A DNA stretch of 64,000 bases from Erwinia amylovora (GTDB lineage Bacteria; Pseudomonadota; Gammaproteobacteria; Enterobacterales; Enterobacteriaceae), in NCBI RefSeq assembly GCF_017161565.1, contig NZ_CP066796.1:620001-684000 (forward strand), read 5' to 3'. The notes beneath the pieces were generated by a model. That model ran no database searches, was not told where the DNA came from, and saw only the letters and a list, made by a program, of their open reading frames with translations. The translations under genes and the position numbers were made by a program. Positions 55,976 to 64,000 of this stretch are shown one piece after another. Each line of letters begins with the position of its first letter. Position 1 is the stretch's first letter.

Positions 55976-56920
55976 TCAGGCGAGGCGTTTCTCAATCGCA
56001 TCCATTAGCATCGCGGTAACAGAGATCGGAAACGCGGCTTCAATCTCACGGATGCAGGTTGGGCTGGTCACATTAATTTCTGTCAGCTTATCGCCAATGA
56101 TATCCAGGCCGACAAAAATCAGACCTTTCTGCTTCAGGACCGGGGCGACGCGACGGGCAATTTCCCAGTCACTATCAGTCAAAGGTCGCGCTTCACCACG
56201 GCCGCCGGCAGCGAGGTTGCCGCGCGTTTCACCTGATTTTGGGATGCGCGCCAGACAATACGGCACCGGCTCACCGTCTACCACCAGCACGCGTTTGTCG
56301 CCGTCTTTAATCGCCGGCAGATAGTTTTGTGCCATGCAGTAGAAGCTGCCATGTCCGGTCAGGGTTTCAACGATGACCGACAGATTCGGGTCTTCCTGCC
56401 TGATGCGGAAAATCGACGCGCCGCCCATGCCGTCCAGCGGTTTAAGTATGATGTCATTATGCTGCTGCCAGAATTTACGGATCTGGCTGGCATTGCGGGT
56501 AACCAGCGTATCCGGGGTCAAATCGGCAAACCATGCGGTGAACAGCTTCTCGTTACAATCGCGCAGGCTCTGCGGCTTGTTAACTATCAACGTGCCTTTT
56601 TCCTCTGCACGCTCAAGAATATAGGTGGCGTAGATAAACTCGGTATCAAATGGGGGATCTTTTCGCATCAGCACCACGTTCAGGTCGGACAGTGCAATAT
56701 CCTGCTCATCACCGAACGCAAACCATTGATTAACGTTTTGCTCAACGCTTAGCAGGCGGGTACGCGCCCGCCCTTCACCAGCGCGCAGATAGAGATCGTT
56801 CATCTCCATATAGTGAATTTCATAACCGCGTTTTTGTGCTTCCAGCAACATCGCAAAGCTGGAATCTTTTTTGATATTGATGGAAGTTATCGGGTCCATC
56901 ACTATGCCAAGCTTAATCAT
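55976..56920 (-). CDS. gshB: Glutathione synthetase
   Basis: A 314-residue ATP-grasp enzyme joining gamma-glutamylcysteine and glycine. Seen: MDPITSINIKKDSSFAMLLE, LKPLDGMGGASIFRI, CLARIPKSGETRGNLAAGG and the C-terminal DIIGDKLTEINVTSPTC. Length equals the family norm. It heads the gshB-yqgE-ruvX group. The 367 bases upstream (56921-57287) carry no gene; they include a sequence ATAATTCAAGTTGCAG (56951-56966), a motif common in enterobacterial intergenic regions. Confidence 0.98.
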   Translation of the reverse strand: MIKLGIVMDPITSINIKKDSSFAMLLEAQKRGYEIHYMEMNDLYLRAGEGRARTRLLSVEQNVNQWFAFGDEQDIALSDLNVVLMRKDPPFDTEFIYATYILERAEEKGTLIVNKPQSLRDCNEKLFTAWFADLTPDTLVTRNASQIRKFWQQHNDIILKPLDGMGGASIFRIRQEDPNLSVIVETLTGHGSFYCMAQNYLPAIKDGDKRVLVVDGEPVPYCLARIPKSGETRGNLAAGGRGEARPLTDSDWEIARRVAPVLKQKGLIFVGLDIIGDKLTEINVTSPTCIREIEAAFPISVTAMLMDAIEKRLA

Positions 56921-57287
56921 TCTTCTCTCCGCTTTGAGCTAAACCCGTCATAATTCAAGTTGCAGGGGCTATGGCTGCATGACCCGATCCTCGCCACTGA
57001 CGCGGACGTCATCAGCGGCGTTTAAATCTGCTCACGACAGATTTGTCATTCACCCGATGAGATCTCTAAGGAAGTGGCCGGGATCCATGGGTTTGCCGCC
57101 TGTCTGCCACCCGAACTATCAAGGGTAAATTGTTAAGACATTCTAAATTCACGCAGTGTTCAGATAAGTTATTCATTACCTTAGCACTCATCCGATGATC
57201 CGATCAGAGAATAAAGTGAAACATATCAGGTACGCCGAGCGAGCTGGCGCGGCTGCAACGCTATGACTGATGCTAAATGTGCTGTTT

Positions 57288-58019
57288 TCAGCCCAAATCG
57301 CCAAACCGCACCTGCAGTGCAGTGATTGCCGTCAATGCGGTTGTTTCGGTGCGCAGCACGCGTGGGCCTAGCAAAATATCAGTAAACCCATGTTGCGCCG
57401 TCATGGCAATCTCATCGGCAGATAGCCCACCCTCCGGGCCAATCAGCAGACGAACACGTTCAATCGGAAGCGGCAGGGTGTTAATGCTGTGTTTGGCACG
57501 CGGATGCAGGTTGAGCTTTAGCCCCGGCTCCGGTTCGGCGCACCAGGCATCCAGCGCCATCGCGTTACGCACCTCGGGAATGCAGTTGCGTCCACACTGT
57601 TCACAGGCGGCAATGGCGATCTTTTGCCACTGCTGCATTTTTTTCGCCAACCGTTCTGCATCCAGCTTCACGCCACAGCGCTCAGAAAACAAGGGGGTAA
57701 TCACATTTACTCCCAGTTCGACGGCTTTTTGAACAGTAAATTCCATTTTTTCGCCGCGCGACATGACCTGGCCCAGGTGCAGATGAAGCGGCGATTCGCG
57801 GCTGTCCTCGCGACTGGCGTTGATTCTGACACAAACATTTTTTTTATCAGCCTGAATAATTTCCGCCGCAAAAACCAGACTGGTGCCATCGAACAATTCC
57901 AGCATCTGGCCTGCACTCATGCGCAGTACGCGGCCAACGTGGTTAGCCGCCTCTTCACTCAGGGCTATTTCGTTGCCGATCTGTAACGGCCGGGGCTGAT
58001 AAATGCGAGGTATACGCAT
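57288..58019 (-). CDS. rsmE: 16S rRNA (uracil1498-N3)-methyltransferase RsmE
   Basis: A 243-residue SPOUT methyltransferase: N-terminal PUA-like domain ([20 protein letters not shown]), then [14 protein letters not shown] and [16 protein letters not shown] forming the knotted SAM site. It lies between endA and gshB as in E. coli. Confidence 0.97.
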   Translation of the reverse strand: MRIPRIYQPRPLQIGNEIALSEEAANHVGRVLRMSAGQMLELFDGTSLVFAAEIIQADKKNVCVRINASREDSRESPLHLHLGQVMSRGEKMEFTVQKAVELGVNVITPLFSERCGVKLDAERLAKKMQQWQKIAIAACEQCGRNCIPEVRNAMALDAWCAEPEPGLKLNLHPRAKHSINTLPLPIERVRLLIGPEGGLSADEIAMTAQHGFTDILLGPRVLRTETTALTAITALQVRFGDLG

Positions 58020-58072
58020 GGAAATCCTGTAAAAGTTAACACAATAATGTTGTGCAGTTTAGGCCAGCGATT

Positions 58073-58786
58073 TTACCGCTGGCAAGCCTGCTGTACATAA
58101 GGGTTATGATTGCCCTGAACGCGGGCAATGCGCCGATCGCGCTCGCATTCCCACGGCGTGACCGGATAGAGCTTGCTCCAGGCGGTCATTAACTGCGTCT
58201 GCTGTTTTGACATACTCAGTTGATACTGGTCACGCATATAGAACCATGTACGGGCGATGGCGCCGCGCGCGCGCGCTGGCGGTTCGGCCAGTTTATTTTT
58301 GAAATCGACTTTCATGGCGCACTGGCCATACTGCTGCTCGCCGCCGCTCCACTGACCGTACATGAAGTTACCGCGATCGCCGTTCACCTCTCCGATAGCC
58401 GGTTGCAGGTTATGCAGGTCGCTTTCCATTCGACGATAGACGGGGTCTTTGACGCAGTTTTTTCGCCCGCCGTCTTGCCAGCACTGGCGCTGGTGGCCAA
58501 AGCTCCACGCCGGGACAACATGCTCCCATTCGATGCGGCTGGCGCGTTCGCTATTTTTGCGTACCTGATAACCGCAGGAGGTGAGATCGGGCACGCCTTT
58601 TTTACCCTGCCAGTCAATTTTGCAGCCGCAATAAAACGTGCCGGGTGCATCGTGGTGAATTTGCGCCGCCCAGGCCTTTGCCTGGCTGAAGTTATTCTGC
58701 TGGTAGTTGCCCTGACTGAGAGCATGGCAAAAAAGGGGGGGGAACAGCAGGGAAAGGGCTATTGAGCTAAAAATTTTGCGAGACAT
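58073..58786 (-). CDS. endA: Endonuclease I
   Basis: A 237-residue exported DNase with signal peptide (cut near CHALSQGNY). The catalytic region reads [19 protein letters not shown] and ends with [18 protein letters not shown]. Cysteines forming the family disulfides are present ([16 protein letters not shown]). The E. coli enzyme is periplasmic and cuts double-stranded DNA. Confidence 0.97.
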   Translation of the reverse strand: MSRKIFSSIALSLLFPPLFCHALSQGNYQQNNFSQAKAWAAQIHHDAPGTFYCGCKIDWQGKKGVPDLTSCGYQVRKNSERASRIEWEHVVPAWSFGHQRQCWQDGGRKNCVKDPVYRRMESDLHNLQPAIGEVNGDRGNFMYGQWSGGEQQYGQCAMKVDFKNKLAEPPARARGAIARTWFYMRDQYQLSMSKQQTQLMTAWSKLYPVTPWECERDRRIARVQGNHNPYVQQACQR

Positions 58787-58908
58787 ATTCCAGTAAATCT
58801 GTATTCCATGAAACGGTCGTGGAGAGTAACAGATGTGCCGTTAATAACGAATAACGGCTTAAAATATAAGCCTTATATCGTCTTATTTTTAATCAGCAGC
58901 GAGCATTT

Positions 58909-59421
58909 TTAAGATTCCTGGAAGTTGCCGGGCTGGAGAGGGTCACCACAGTACAGGCAGCGATATTGGCTCTCGCCCCTTACCACCCGGTTATGGCGGC
59001 GCACGCTTAACTGATGCTGCTGGCAGCGGCAGCGGTACGGGAAAGCGCGGCTGCACACCGAGGCTATCGCAAACTGATGGGTACGGCGCGCGGGAACCCC
59101 CAGTACGCTCTCCATCATCCATTTCCACTCTTTACCGTGCGGTGCAACGCGGCCAAAATGTTTCCAAACCAGCAGGTGCGCCAGCTCGTGCGGCACCACT
59201 TCATCAATGAACGCCTGCTGGTTTTCCAACAGCAGTACCGGATTCAGGCGAATTTCCCAACTTTGCAGCCAGGCCGTTCCCGCCGCCGTACCACGCTGTT
59301 TGTAGTGCAGTGCGGGTTGCGGATAGTTGCGCTCCAGCCGCAGATTAGCCTGCTGAAGTTTATCACGCAGCCTTTGCATAACGGCCTGCTGCAGGGTAAT
59401 AGGGATTCTCTCAGGTTTCAT
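58909..59421 (-). CDS. sprT: SprT family zinc metalloprotease-like protein
   Basis: A 170-residue SprT protein started at MKPERIPIT (59421). Zinc motif [15 protein letters not shown], with HGKEWKWMM following. The C-terminal zinc ribbon has the cysteines CRCQQHQLS and CLYCG. Longer in-frame starts (to 59634) would run through a region of different character. It is related to the DNA-protein crosslink protease SPRTN. Confidence 0.93.
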   Translation of the reverse strand: MKPERIPITLQQAVMQRLRDKLQQANLRLERNYPQPALHYKQRGTAAGTAWLQSWEIRLNPVLLLENQQAFIDEVVPHELAHLLVWKHFGRVAPHGKEWKWMMESVLGVPARRTHQFAIASVCSRAFPYRCRCQQHQLSVRRHNRVVRGESQYRCLYCGDPLQPGNFQES

Positions 59422-59584
59422 AAGCGCAAGAATACGGCGTGCTACAGGGCAATTCAAGCCGTTCGCCGCTGCCTTAAAAGAGGTGAATAGCCGGGATCGC
59501 GCGGCCAGAAAATGGGGACAGATGATATGTCCGCCGGGTAACAGCGCGTTTAAGGCGTCGGCGGGGGGGCGCAGCAGACGGCAC

Positions 59585-59619
59585 AAAAAACAACAGGCCG
59601 GTATCATGCCGGCCTGTTG
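59585..59619 (-). terminator. Terminator of galP
   Basis: On the minus strand CAACAGGCCGG pairs with CCGGCCTGTTG around a 7-base loop, followed by six T (59590-59585). It lies 28 bases after the galP stop. Confidence 0.93.
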
Positions 59620-59646
59620 TGATGACTCCGTCAACGCATCAGCGGG

Positions 59647-61044
59647 TCAGTCACGCTGACCAATTTCGCGCAGTTTCTTACCACTCAACAGGTTACGTTC
59701 AATGTGCTCCAGCGAAACGTTTTTGGTTTCTGGAATAAGCCACAGGGTCAGAACAATAAAGAACAGGTTGAGCGCCGCGTAGACCCAGAAGGTGTTCGCA
59801 TTGCCGAGATGGTTCAGCATGGTCAGGAAAGTCGCCCCGACAATCATGTTCGCAATCCAGTTAGTGGCAGTAGAAACGGTGATGCCGAAATCACGCCCTT
59901 TCAGCGGCTGGATCTCTGAACAAAGTACCCAAATCAGCGGCCCGGCACTCATAGCGAATCCGACAATAAACATCAGCAGCATGGCAATCGCGAAGTATTG
60001 CGCGCCGACGGAATGAATGCCGACATGGAGCAGGGTGCCCAGAACGCCCATACCCAGCGCCATCACCATAAAGCCGAGGATCAGCGTTGGCTTACGCCCC
60101 CAACGGTCAACCAGACCAATAGCAATAAAGGTGGCCAGCACGTTAATCAGACCGACAATCACCGTGCCCCACATTTGCTGGGTGGTATTAGCAAAACCGG
60201 CGATTTCGAAAATTTTCGGTGCGTAATACATGATCACGTTCATGCCGGTGAATTGCTGCATGACCTGCAACAGCACACCAAGATAAACCGCACGACGGAA
60301 GTGACTGTTGTCTTTGAACAGCGACCAGCCGGATTGTTTAATCTTCAGACTTTCGCGGATCTCATCCAGCTCGCGTTTGGCCTGTTCGCTGGTATCGCGC
60401 AAGCGATCCAGAACCCGTTGAGCACTGCGGAAATCGCCTTTTGCTGCCAGCCAGCGCGGGCTGTTGGGCAGAAAGAAGACGCCAACCAGCAATAGCAGGG
60501 CCGGAATAGTGATGATGCCCAGCATCCAGCGCCATTCGCCGGTATAGCTGAAAGCCGTGTCGGAAAGGTAAGCGCCAAGAATACCGATGGTAATCATCAA
60601 CTGATAGAGCGAAATCATGCTGCCGCGAATTTTTTCCGGCGCTATCTCAGACAGATACAGCGGAGCAGTGTAAGACGCCACGCCAACAGCAAGGCCCAGC
60701 AAAACACGGGCGACAATCAGCATTTCCGGGTTAGTTGAGAGCGCTGACCACAGGGAGCCGATAACAAACAGCACGGCGCCGATCATCAGGCTCTTTTTAC
60801 GCCCGAGGGAAGAAGACAGCCAGCCGCTGCCGACGGCCCCAATGGCGGCACCAAACATCATTGAGCTGACGATCCACTCTTGTTGATGAGGAGTAACGCT
60901 AAAATCCTTGGCAATAAAGGGAAGTGCTCCTGCAATCACACCGATATCCAGCCCGAACAGCAGGCCAGCCAGTGCGGCAAGGAAACAGACGAACAGGGTC
61001 ATGGCCTTATTTGAAGTCCTGCTTCTTTTTTTCTTATCAGGCAT
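59647..61044 (-). CDS. galP: Galactose:proton symporter
   Basis: A 465-residue MFS sugar porter with twelve hydrophobic segments. Signatures: [80 protein letters not shown] and [12 protein letters not shown]. One residue longer than E. coli GalP and in the same place next to metK. The upstream region carries GalR- and CRP-like sites. Confidence 0.95.
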   Translation of the reverse strand: MPDKKKRSRTSNKAMTLFVCFLAALAGLLFGLDIGVIAGALPFIAKDFSVTPHQQEWIVSSMMFGAAIGAVGSGWLSSSLGRKKSLMIGAVLFVIGSLWSALSTNPEMLIVARVLLGLAVGVASYTAPLYLSEIAPEKIRGSMISLYQLMITIGILGAYLSDTAFSYTGEWRWMLGIITIPALLLLVGVFFLPNSPRWLAAKGDFRSAQRVLDRLRDTSEQAKRELDEIRESLKIKQSGWSLFKDNSHFRRAVYLGVLLQVMQQFTGMNVIMYYAPKIFEIAGFANTTQQMWGTVIVGLINVLATFIAIGLVDRWGRKPTLILGFMVMALGMGVLGTLLHVGIHSVGAQYFAIAMLLMFIVGFAMSAGPLIWVLCSEIQPLKGRDFGITVSTATNWIANMIVGATFLTMLNHLGNANTFWVYAALNLFFIVLTLWLIPETKNVSLEHIERNLLSGKKLREIGQRD

Positions 61045-61177
61045 AACGCCTCCGTTTAGTAGTACTGCATATTGTTGTTATATAACCGTCACGCTTCAGG
61101 TAACAGGCGCGTTGGCCGCTTTGCTGCAACACGAATTATTCAGGTGTCAGATGGTAGAAAACTCAACCACGCAAGAC

Positions 61178-61193
61178 TGTGCGACAGATCACA
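61178..61193. promoter_or_regulatory. CRP-like site before galP
   Basis: TGTGC-GACAGA-TCACA matches the CRP palindrome TGTGA-N6-TCACA in 9 of 10 positions. It lies 134 bases before the galP start and 4 bases from the GalR-like operator. E. coli galP is likewise CRP-activated. Confidence 0.75.
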
Positions 61194-61197
61194 TGAA

Positions 61198-61211
61198 TGT
61201 AACCGGTTACA
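61198..61211. promoter_or_regulatory. GalR/GalS-type operator before galP
   Basis: TGTAACCGGTTACA is a perfect 14-base palindrome fitting the core of the GalR operator (GTGNAANCGNTTNCAC). Next to the CRP-like site it suggests galactose-induced, catabolite-controlled expression. The rest of 61045-61425 holds no gene. Confidence 0.75.
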
Positions 61212-61425
61212 ACAGCATTTCGCTAAAAAAGTATGCCATGCCCCCCCGTTATCGGGTGCATTAACCTGTAAGCCATAGCAAATGGTAGTGTGTATTATCT
61301 TATAGCCTGAACAATATCAGACAGTGCTGAAAATAGCTCATTCTGCGACAGTTTCTAGCGTGCTGTGTCGGTAATCAAGCAGAAATTCAACTGTTTATAG
61401 ATAATGTCATTAACAATAAAGAGAT

Positions 61426-61454
61426 AAAAAAAGGGCACCCGCGTTCGGATGCCC
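61426..61454 (-). terminator. Terminator of metK
   Basis: On the minus strand GGGCATCC pairs with GGGTGCCC (one G-T pair), followed by a run of seven T. It lies 20 bases after the metK stop. Confidence 0.9.
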
Positions 61455-61474
61455 CTGAAGCTCTTATAGTGAAA

Positions 61475-62629
61475 TTATTTCAGGCCGGCGGCTTCACGCA
61501 GCTGTGCCGCTTTGTCGGTTTTTTCCCACGGAAAATGTTCACGACCAAAGTGACCATAGGCGGCGGTTTCGCGGTAAATTGGGTGCAGCAGGTCCAGCAT
61601 CTGGATCAAACCGTAAGGGCGCAGGTCGAAGAATTCGCGCACCAGCAGGGTCAGGGTTTCAGTAGAGATTTTCTCAGTGCCGAAAGTCTCAACCATAATG
61701 GAGGTCGGTTCTGCCACGCCGATAGCGTAGGAAACCTGAATTTCACAGCGATCGGCCAGCCCGGCAGCGACAATATTCTTTGCCACATAACGCGCTGCAT
61801 AGGCCGCAGAACGGTCAACTTTCGACGGGTCTTTACCTGAGAATGCGCCCCCGCCGTGACGAGCCATACCGCCGTAGGTATCAACGATGATTTTACGCCC
61901 GGTCAGGCCGCAGTCGCCCATTGGGCCACCAATGACGAAACGTCCGGTTGGATTGATGTGGTATTTGGTATTGGCGTTAATCCACTCAGTGGGCAGTACC
62001 GGTTTGATGATCTCTTCCATCACCGCTTCCTGCAGATCTTTTTGCGAGATGTCCTCGGCGTGTTGAGTAGACAGCACTACCGCATCAATACCCACAATCT
62101 TGCCTTCATCATACTGGAAGGTGATTTGACTTTTCGCATCCGGACGCAGCCACGGCAAAGTTCCGCTTTTACGCACTTCAGACTGGCGCTGCACCAAACG
62201 GTGCGCGTAAGTGACCGGCGCTGGCATCAGCACGTCAGTTTCGTTAGTGGCGTAGCCGAACATCAGACCCTGGTCGCCCGCGCCCTGTTCCAGCGGGTCG
62301 GTGCGGTCCACGCCCTGGTTGATATCCGGTGACTGCTTACCGATGGCGCTCAGTACCGCACAGGAATTGGCATCAAAGCCCATATCGGAATGGACATAGC
62401 CGATGTCACGCACGGTTTGGCGAGTGATCTCTTCGATATCAACCCATGCGCTGGTGGTGATTTCACCGCCAACCAGAACCATGCCGGTTTTCACATAGGT
62501 TTCGCAGGCCACACGGGCTTTGGGATCCTGCTCGAGGATAGCATCTAGCACGGCATCAGAAATCTGATCGGCGATTTTATCGGGATGTCCTTCTGATACG
62601 GACTCGGATGTAAAAAGGTGTTTAGCCAT
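61475..62629 (-). CDS. metK: S-adenosylmethionine synthase
   Basis: A 384-residue MAT enzyme making SAM from methionine and ATP. Motifs: [56 protein letters not shown]. Length is that of the E. coli enzyme. The upstream region holds tandem met boxes for MetJ control. It sits between galP and speA as in E. coli. Confidence 0.99.
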   Translation of the reverse strand: MAKHLFTSESVSEGHPDKIADQISDAVLDAILEQDPKARVACETYVKTGMVLVGGEITTSAWVDIEEITRQTVRDIGYVHSDMGFDANSCAVLSAIGKQSPDINQGVDRTDPLEQGAGDQGLMFGYATNETDVLMPAPVTYAHRLVQRQSEVRKSGTLPWLRPDAKSQITFQYDEGKIVGIDAVVLSTQHAEDISQKDLQEAVMEEIIKPVLPTEWINANTKYHINPTGRFVIGGPMGDCGLTGRKIIVDTYGGMARHGGGAFSGKDPSKVDRSAAYAARYVAKNIVAAGLADRCEIQVSYAIGVAEPTSIMVETFGTEKISTETLTLLVREFFDLRPYGLIQMLDLLHPIYRETAAYGHFGREHFPWEKTDKAAQLREAAGLK

Positions 62630-62769
62630 TTTATTCTTTACCTTGAATCTAACGGGTTAAAAATCAACTGCATAGCGCAAAGACTGGCCAACTGGCCGTA
62701 AACTCAGACTTAGCGCCCCCACAGGCAAAGCCATGAGCAGTAGTAAGACGCTTAGAAGTTAACCAGTAT

Positions 62770-62793
62770 AGACGGATTAACATCTGGACGTCT
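62770..62793. promoter_or_regulatory. Tandem met boxes (MetJ operator) before metK
   Basis: Three adjoining 8-mers, AGACGGAT (62770-62777), TAACATCT (62778-62785) and GGACGTCT (62786-62793), resemble the met box AGACGTCT; the third matches in 7 of 8 bases and the first in 6. MetJ with SAM binds such tandem boxes cooperatively. They lie 141 bases before the metK start. Confidence 0.75.
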
Positions 62794-63515
62794 ATTTTAG
62801 GTTACTCGCTAAACGGATTGCCAGCATTATTTGCCGGATAAATTTCATTCAGGGCGAAGAGGAATAAATTATCCTGACAGGACGCCTGTTTAACACATTG
62901 AGATTTTGCCATTTAGCTTTCAGGACGGTATCAAACGTTGCTGAAGTTTCTTTCAGCCTCGATAGTCAGATGCTGGCTTGCCCCCTCGTTTTCAGGTCCT
63001 TCCCGACGTCGAGAAGTCAGGTGTCGGGGCGATGACACCCCATAACCATCAGGTCGCTCTTTTCGTTCAACGACACCATTCTGGCGCGCGCAGCCATCAC
63101 GCTTGCCAACCGCTGGCCGTTCACTCAAGCCGAAGCTATTCGCCAATAGGTAACAACGCCGACTGACGTATTCCCTGTCATACATCAATAACTGAGGTGA
63201 TAACGGCAGTCGATCGCCGTGGTGATCTCCCGAACCGTGCGATGCGCCATCATTCTCTCTTCGCCTGGCTATAATTTGCATGAGAAAAAGGATAAATTAA
63301 CTGAGGTCCTATCAGATTATCCTGAGTGTTTTCCTCATAGTTCTCTGACCCGTTACGTGGAGTCTGCGACTTGTCTTACCATGTTATACTGCAAAAACCG
63401 ATTTTAGCGCGGCTTAAGTCCGCGTGGCCTGTCGGGCCGGTAATCGGTAAATTCTTGCCGCAGGATGCCCCTGCAGCTGCCAGCTGTTTTGCTTCATTAC
63501 AACTTGAGGTTTGCG
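62794..63515. other. metK-speA divergent interval
   Basis: About 720 bases without a gene I can support. A 62-codon plus-strand frame at 63219-63407 has no family resemblance that I know. TATACT at 63385-63390 is a possible -10 element of speA, but no good -35 stands at the right distance. Confidence 0.45.
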
Positions 63516-64000
63516 ATGTCTGACGACATGAAGAAAATGATGGGTTCGTCAGCAGGCGAACAGGGTGGGTTACGCTCCATGCAGGAAGTCGCCATCAGTG
63601 ACCGGGACGCCAGCAGAATGCTGCGTACCTATAACATCGCCTGGTGGGGCAATAACTACTATGACGTTAACGAACTGGGTCATATCAGCGTCTGCCCGGA
63701 CCCGGATGTGCCTGAAGCCCGCGTCGATCTGGCAAAACTGGTAAAAGAGCGCGAGGCGGAAGGCCAGCGTCTGCCAGCCCTGTTCTGCTTCCCACAAATT
63801 TTGCAGCACCGTCTGCGCTCGATTAATGCCGCCTTTAAACGTGCGCGTGGATCCTACGGCTATAACGGTGACTACTTCCTGGTTTACCCGATTAAGGTTA
63901 ATCAGCATAAGCGCGTGATTGAATCGTTGATCAATTCCGGCGAACCGCTGGGGCTGGAAGCCGGTTCTAAAGCTGAGCTAATGGCCGTACTGGCGCATGC
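63516..64000 (+). CDS. speA: Biosynthetic arginine decarboxylase, N-terminal part (cut by window end)
   Basis: The first 161 codons of SpeA, which makes agmatine from arginine. Start [17 protein letters not shown], then [19 protein letters not shown] and [18 protein letters not shown], containing the PLP lysine (PIKVNQ). The gene runs off the right edge. Divergent from metK as in E. coli. Confidence 0.97.
   Translation, partial: MSDDMKKMMGSSAGEQGGLRSMQEVAISDRDASRMLRTYNIAWWGNNYYDVNELGHISVCPDPDVPEARVDLAKLVKEREAEGQRLPALFCFPQILQHRLRSINAAFKRARGSYGYNGDYFLVYPIKVNQHKRVIESLINSGEPLGLEAGSKAELMAVLAH

Noticed and set aside
63219..63407. 62-codon frame before speA, considered as a leader peptide or yqgB
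   Set aside because: Does not resemble the E. coli YqgB sequence as I recall it, and no attenuator structure is evident.
1..64000. CRISPR arrays, rRNA genes and complete insertion sequences
   Set aside because: No regularly spaced repeats, no rRNA sequence and no transposase gene were seen; only a possible 20-bp footprint repeat at 32661 and 32888.

Overview
The window is chromosomal DNA of a plant-pathogenic Erwinia, most likely E. amylovora or a very close relative. HrpN (403 aa), HrpW (447 aa) and DspE (1838 aa) have the lengths and, as far as I can recall, near-identical sequences to the E. amylovora proteins. The right half follows the Escherichia coli gene order from pheV/speC to speA, seen in reverse. 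No database search was possible, so the species call rests on recall and gene order.

Region 1 (1-965) holds the 3' end of a type I restriction subunit gene (HsdR-like) and a frameshifted YgjP-like metallopeptidase gene. Region 2 (966-18391) is the hrp/dsp type III secretion island: hrpA, hrpB, hrcJ, hrpD, hrpE, hrpF, hrpG, hrcC, hrpT, hrpV, then hrpN with a chaperone gene and a YopJ-family effector gene (eop1), then on the minus strand hrpW with a small partner gene, and the divergent dspE-dspF pair. HrpL-type hrp boxes are visible before hrpA, hrpF, hrpN, hrpW and dspE.

Region 3 (18392-32490) is an AT-richer junkyard. It holds a LysR-type regulator, an AlpA remnant, a ClpV fragment, a VgrG tip stub, and a type VI secretion (T6SS) effector array. 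The array has an intact 920-aa peptidoglycan hydrolase with CHAP-like, M23-like, EF-hand and GH19-like parts, flanked by exported partner proteins. Next come a PAAR gene, a second recombinant copy of the effector with a different lysozyme-like tip and a broken partner gene, and the scar of a third cassette. A GIY-YIG protein gene follows.

Region 4 (32993-38571) is the decayed end of an integrative conjugative element: TIGR03757, TIGR03756 (nonsense mutation) and TIGR03755 type genes, a deletion fusion to a TraI/MobH relaxase tail, and a twice-frameshifted tyrosine integrase lying against tRNA-Phe(GAA). The island border therefore sits at a phe tRNA, and the element looks immobile.

Region 5 (38572-64000) is mostly core chromosome: speC, a TetR regulator, mltC, yggX, mutY, trmB, yggL, yggN, hemW, rdgB, yggT, yggS, a PilT-like ATPase, ruvX, yqgE, gshB, rsmE, endA, sprT, galP, metK and the start of speA. 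Compared with E. coli, yqgA, nupG, ansB, yggM and yggU are absent. Inserted between the PilT gene and ruvX is a four-gene module for envelope redox stress: an exported peroxiredoxin, a DsbD-like electron carrier, an ECF sigma factor and an NrsF-type anti-sigma factor. Visible regulatory sites include a GalR-like and a CRP-like operator before galP and tandem met boxes before metK.
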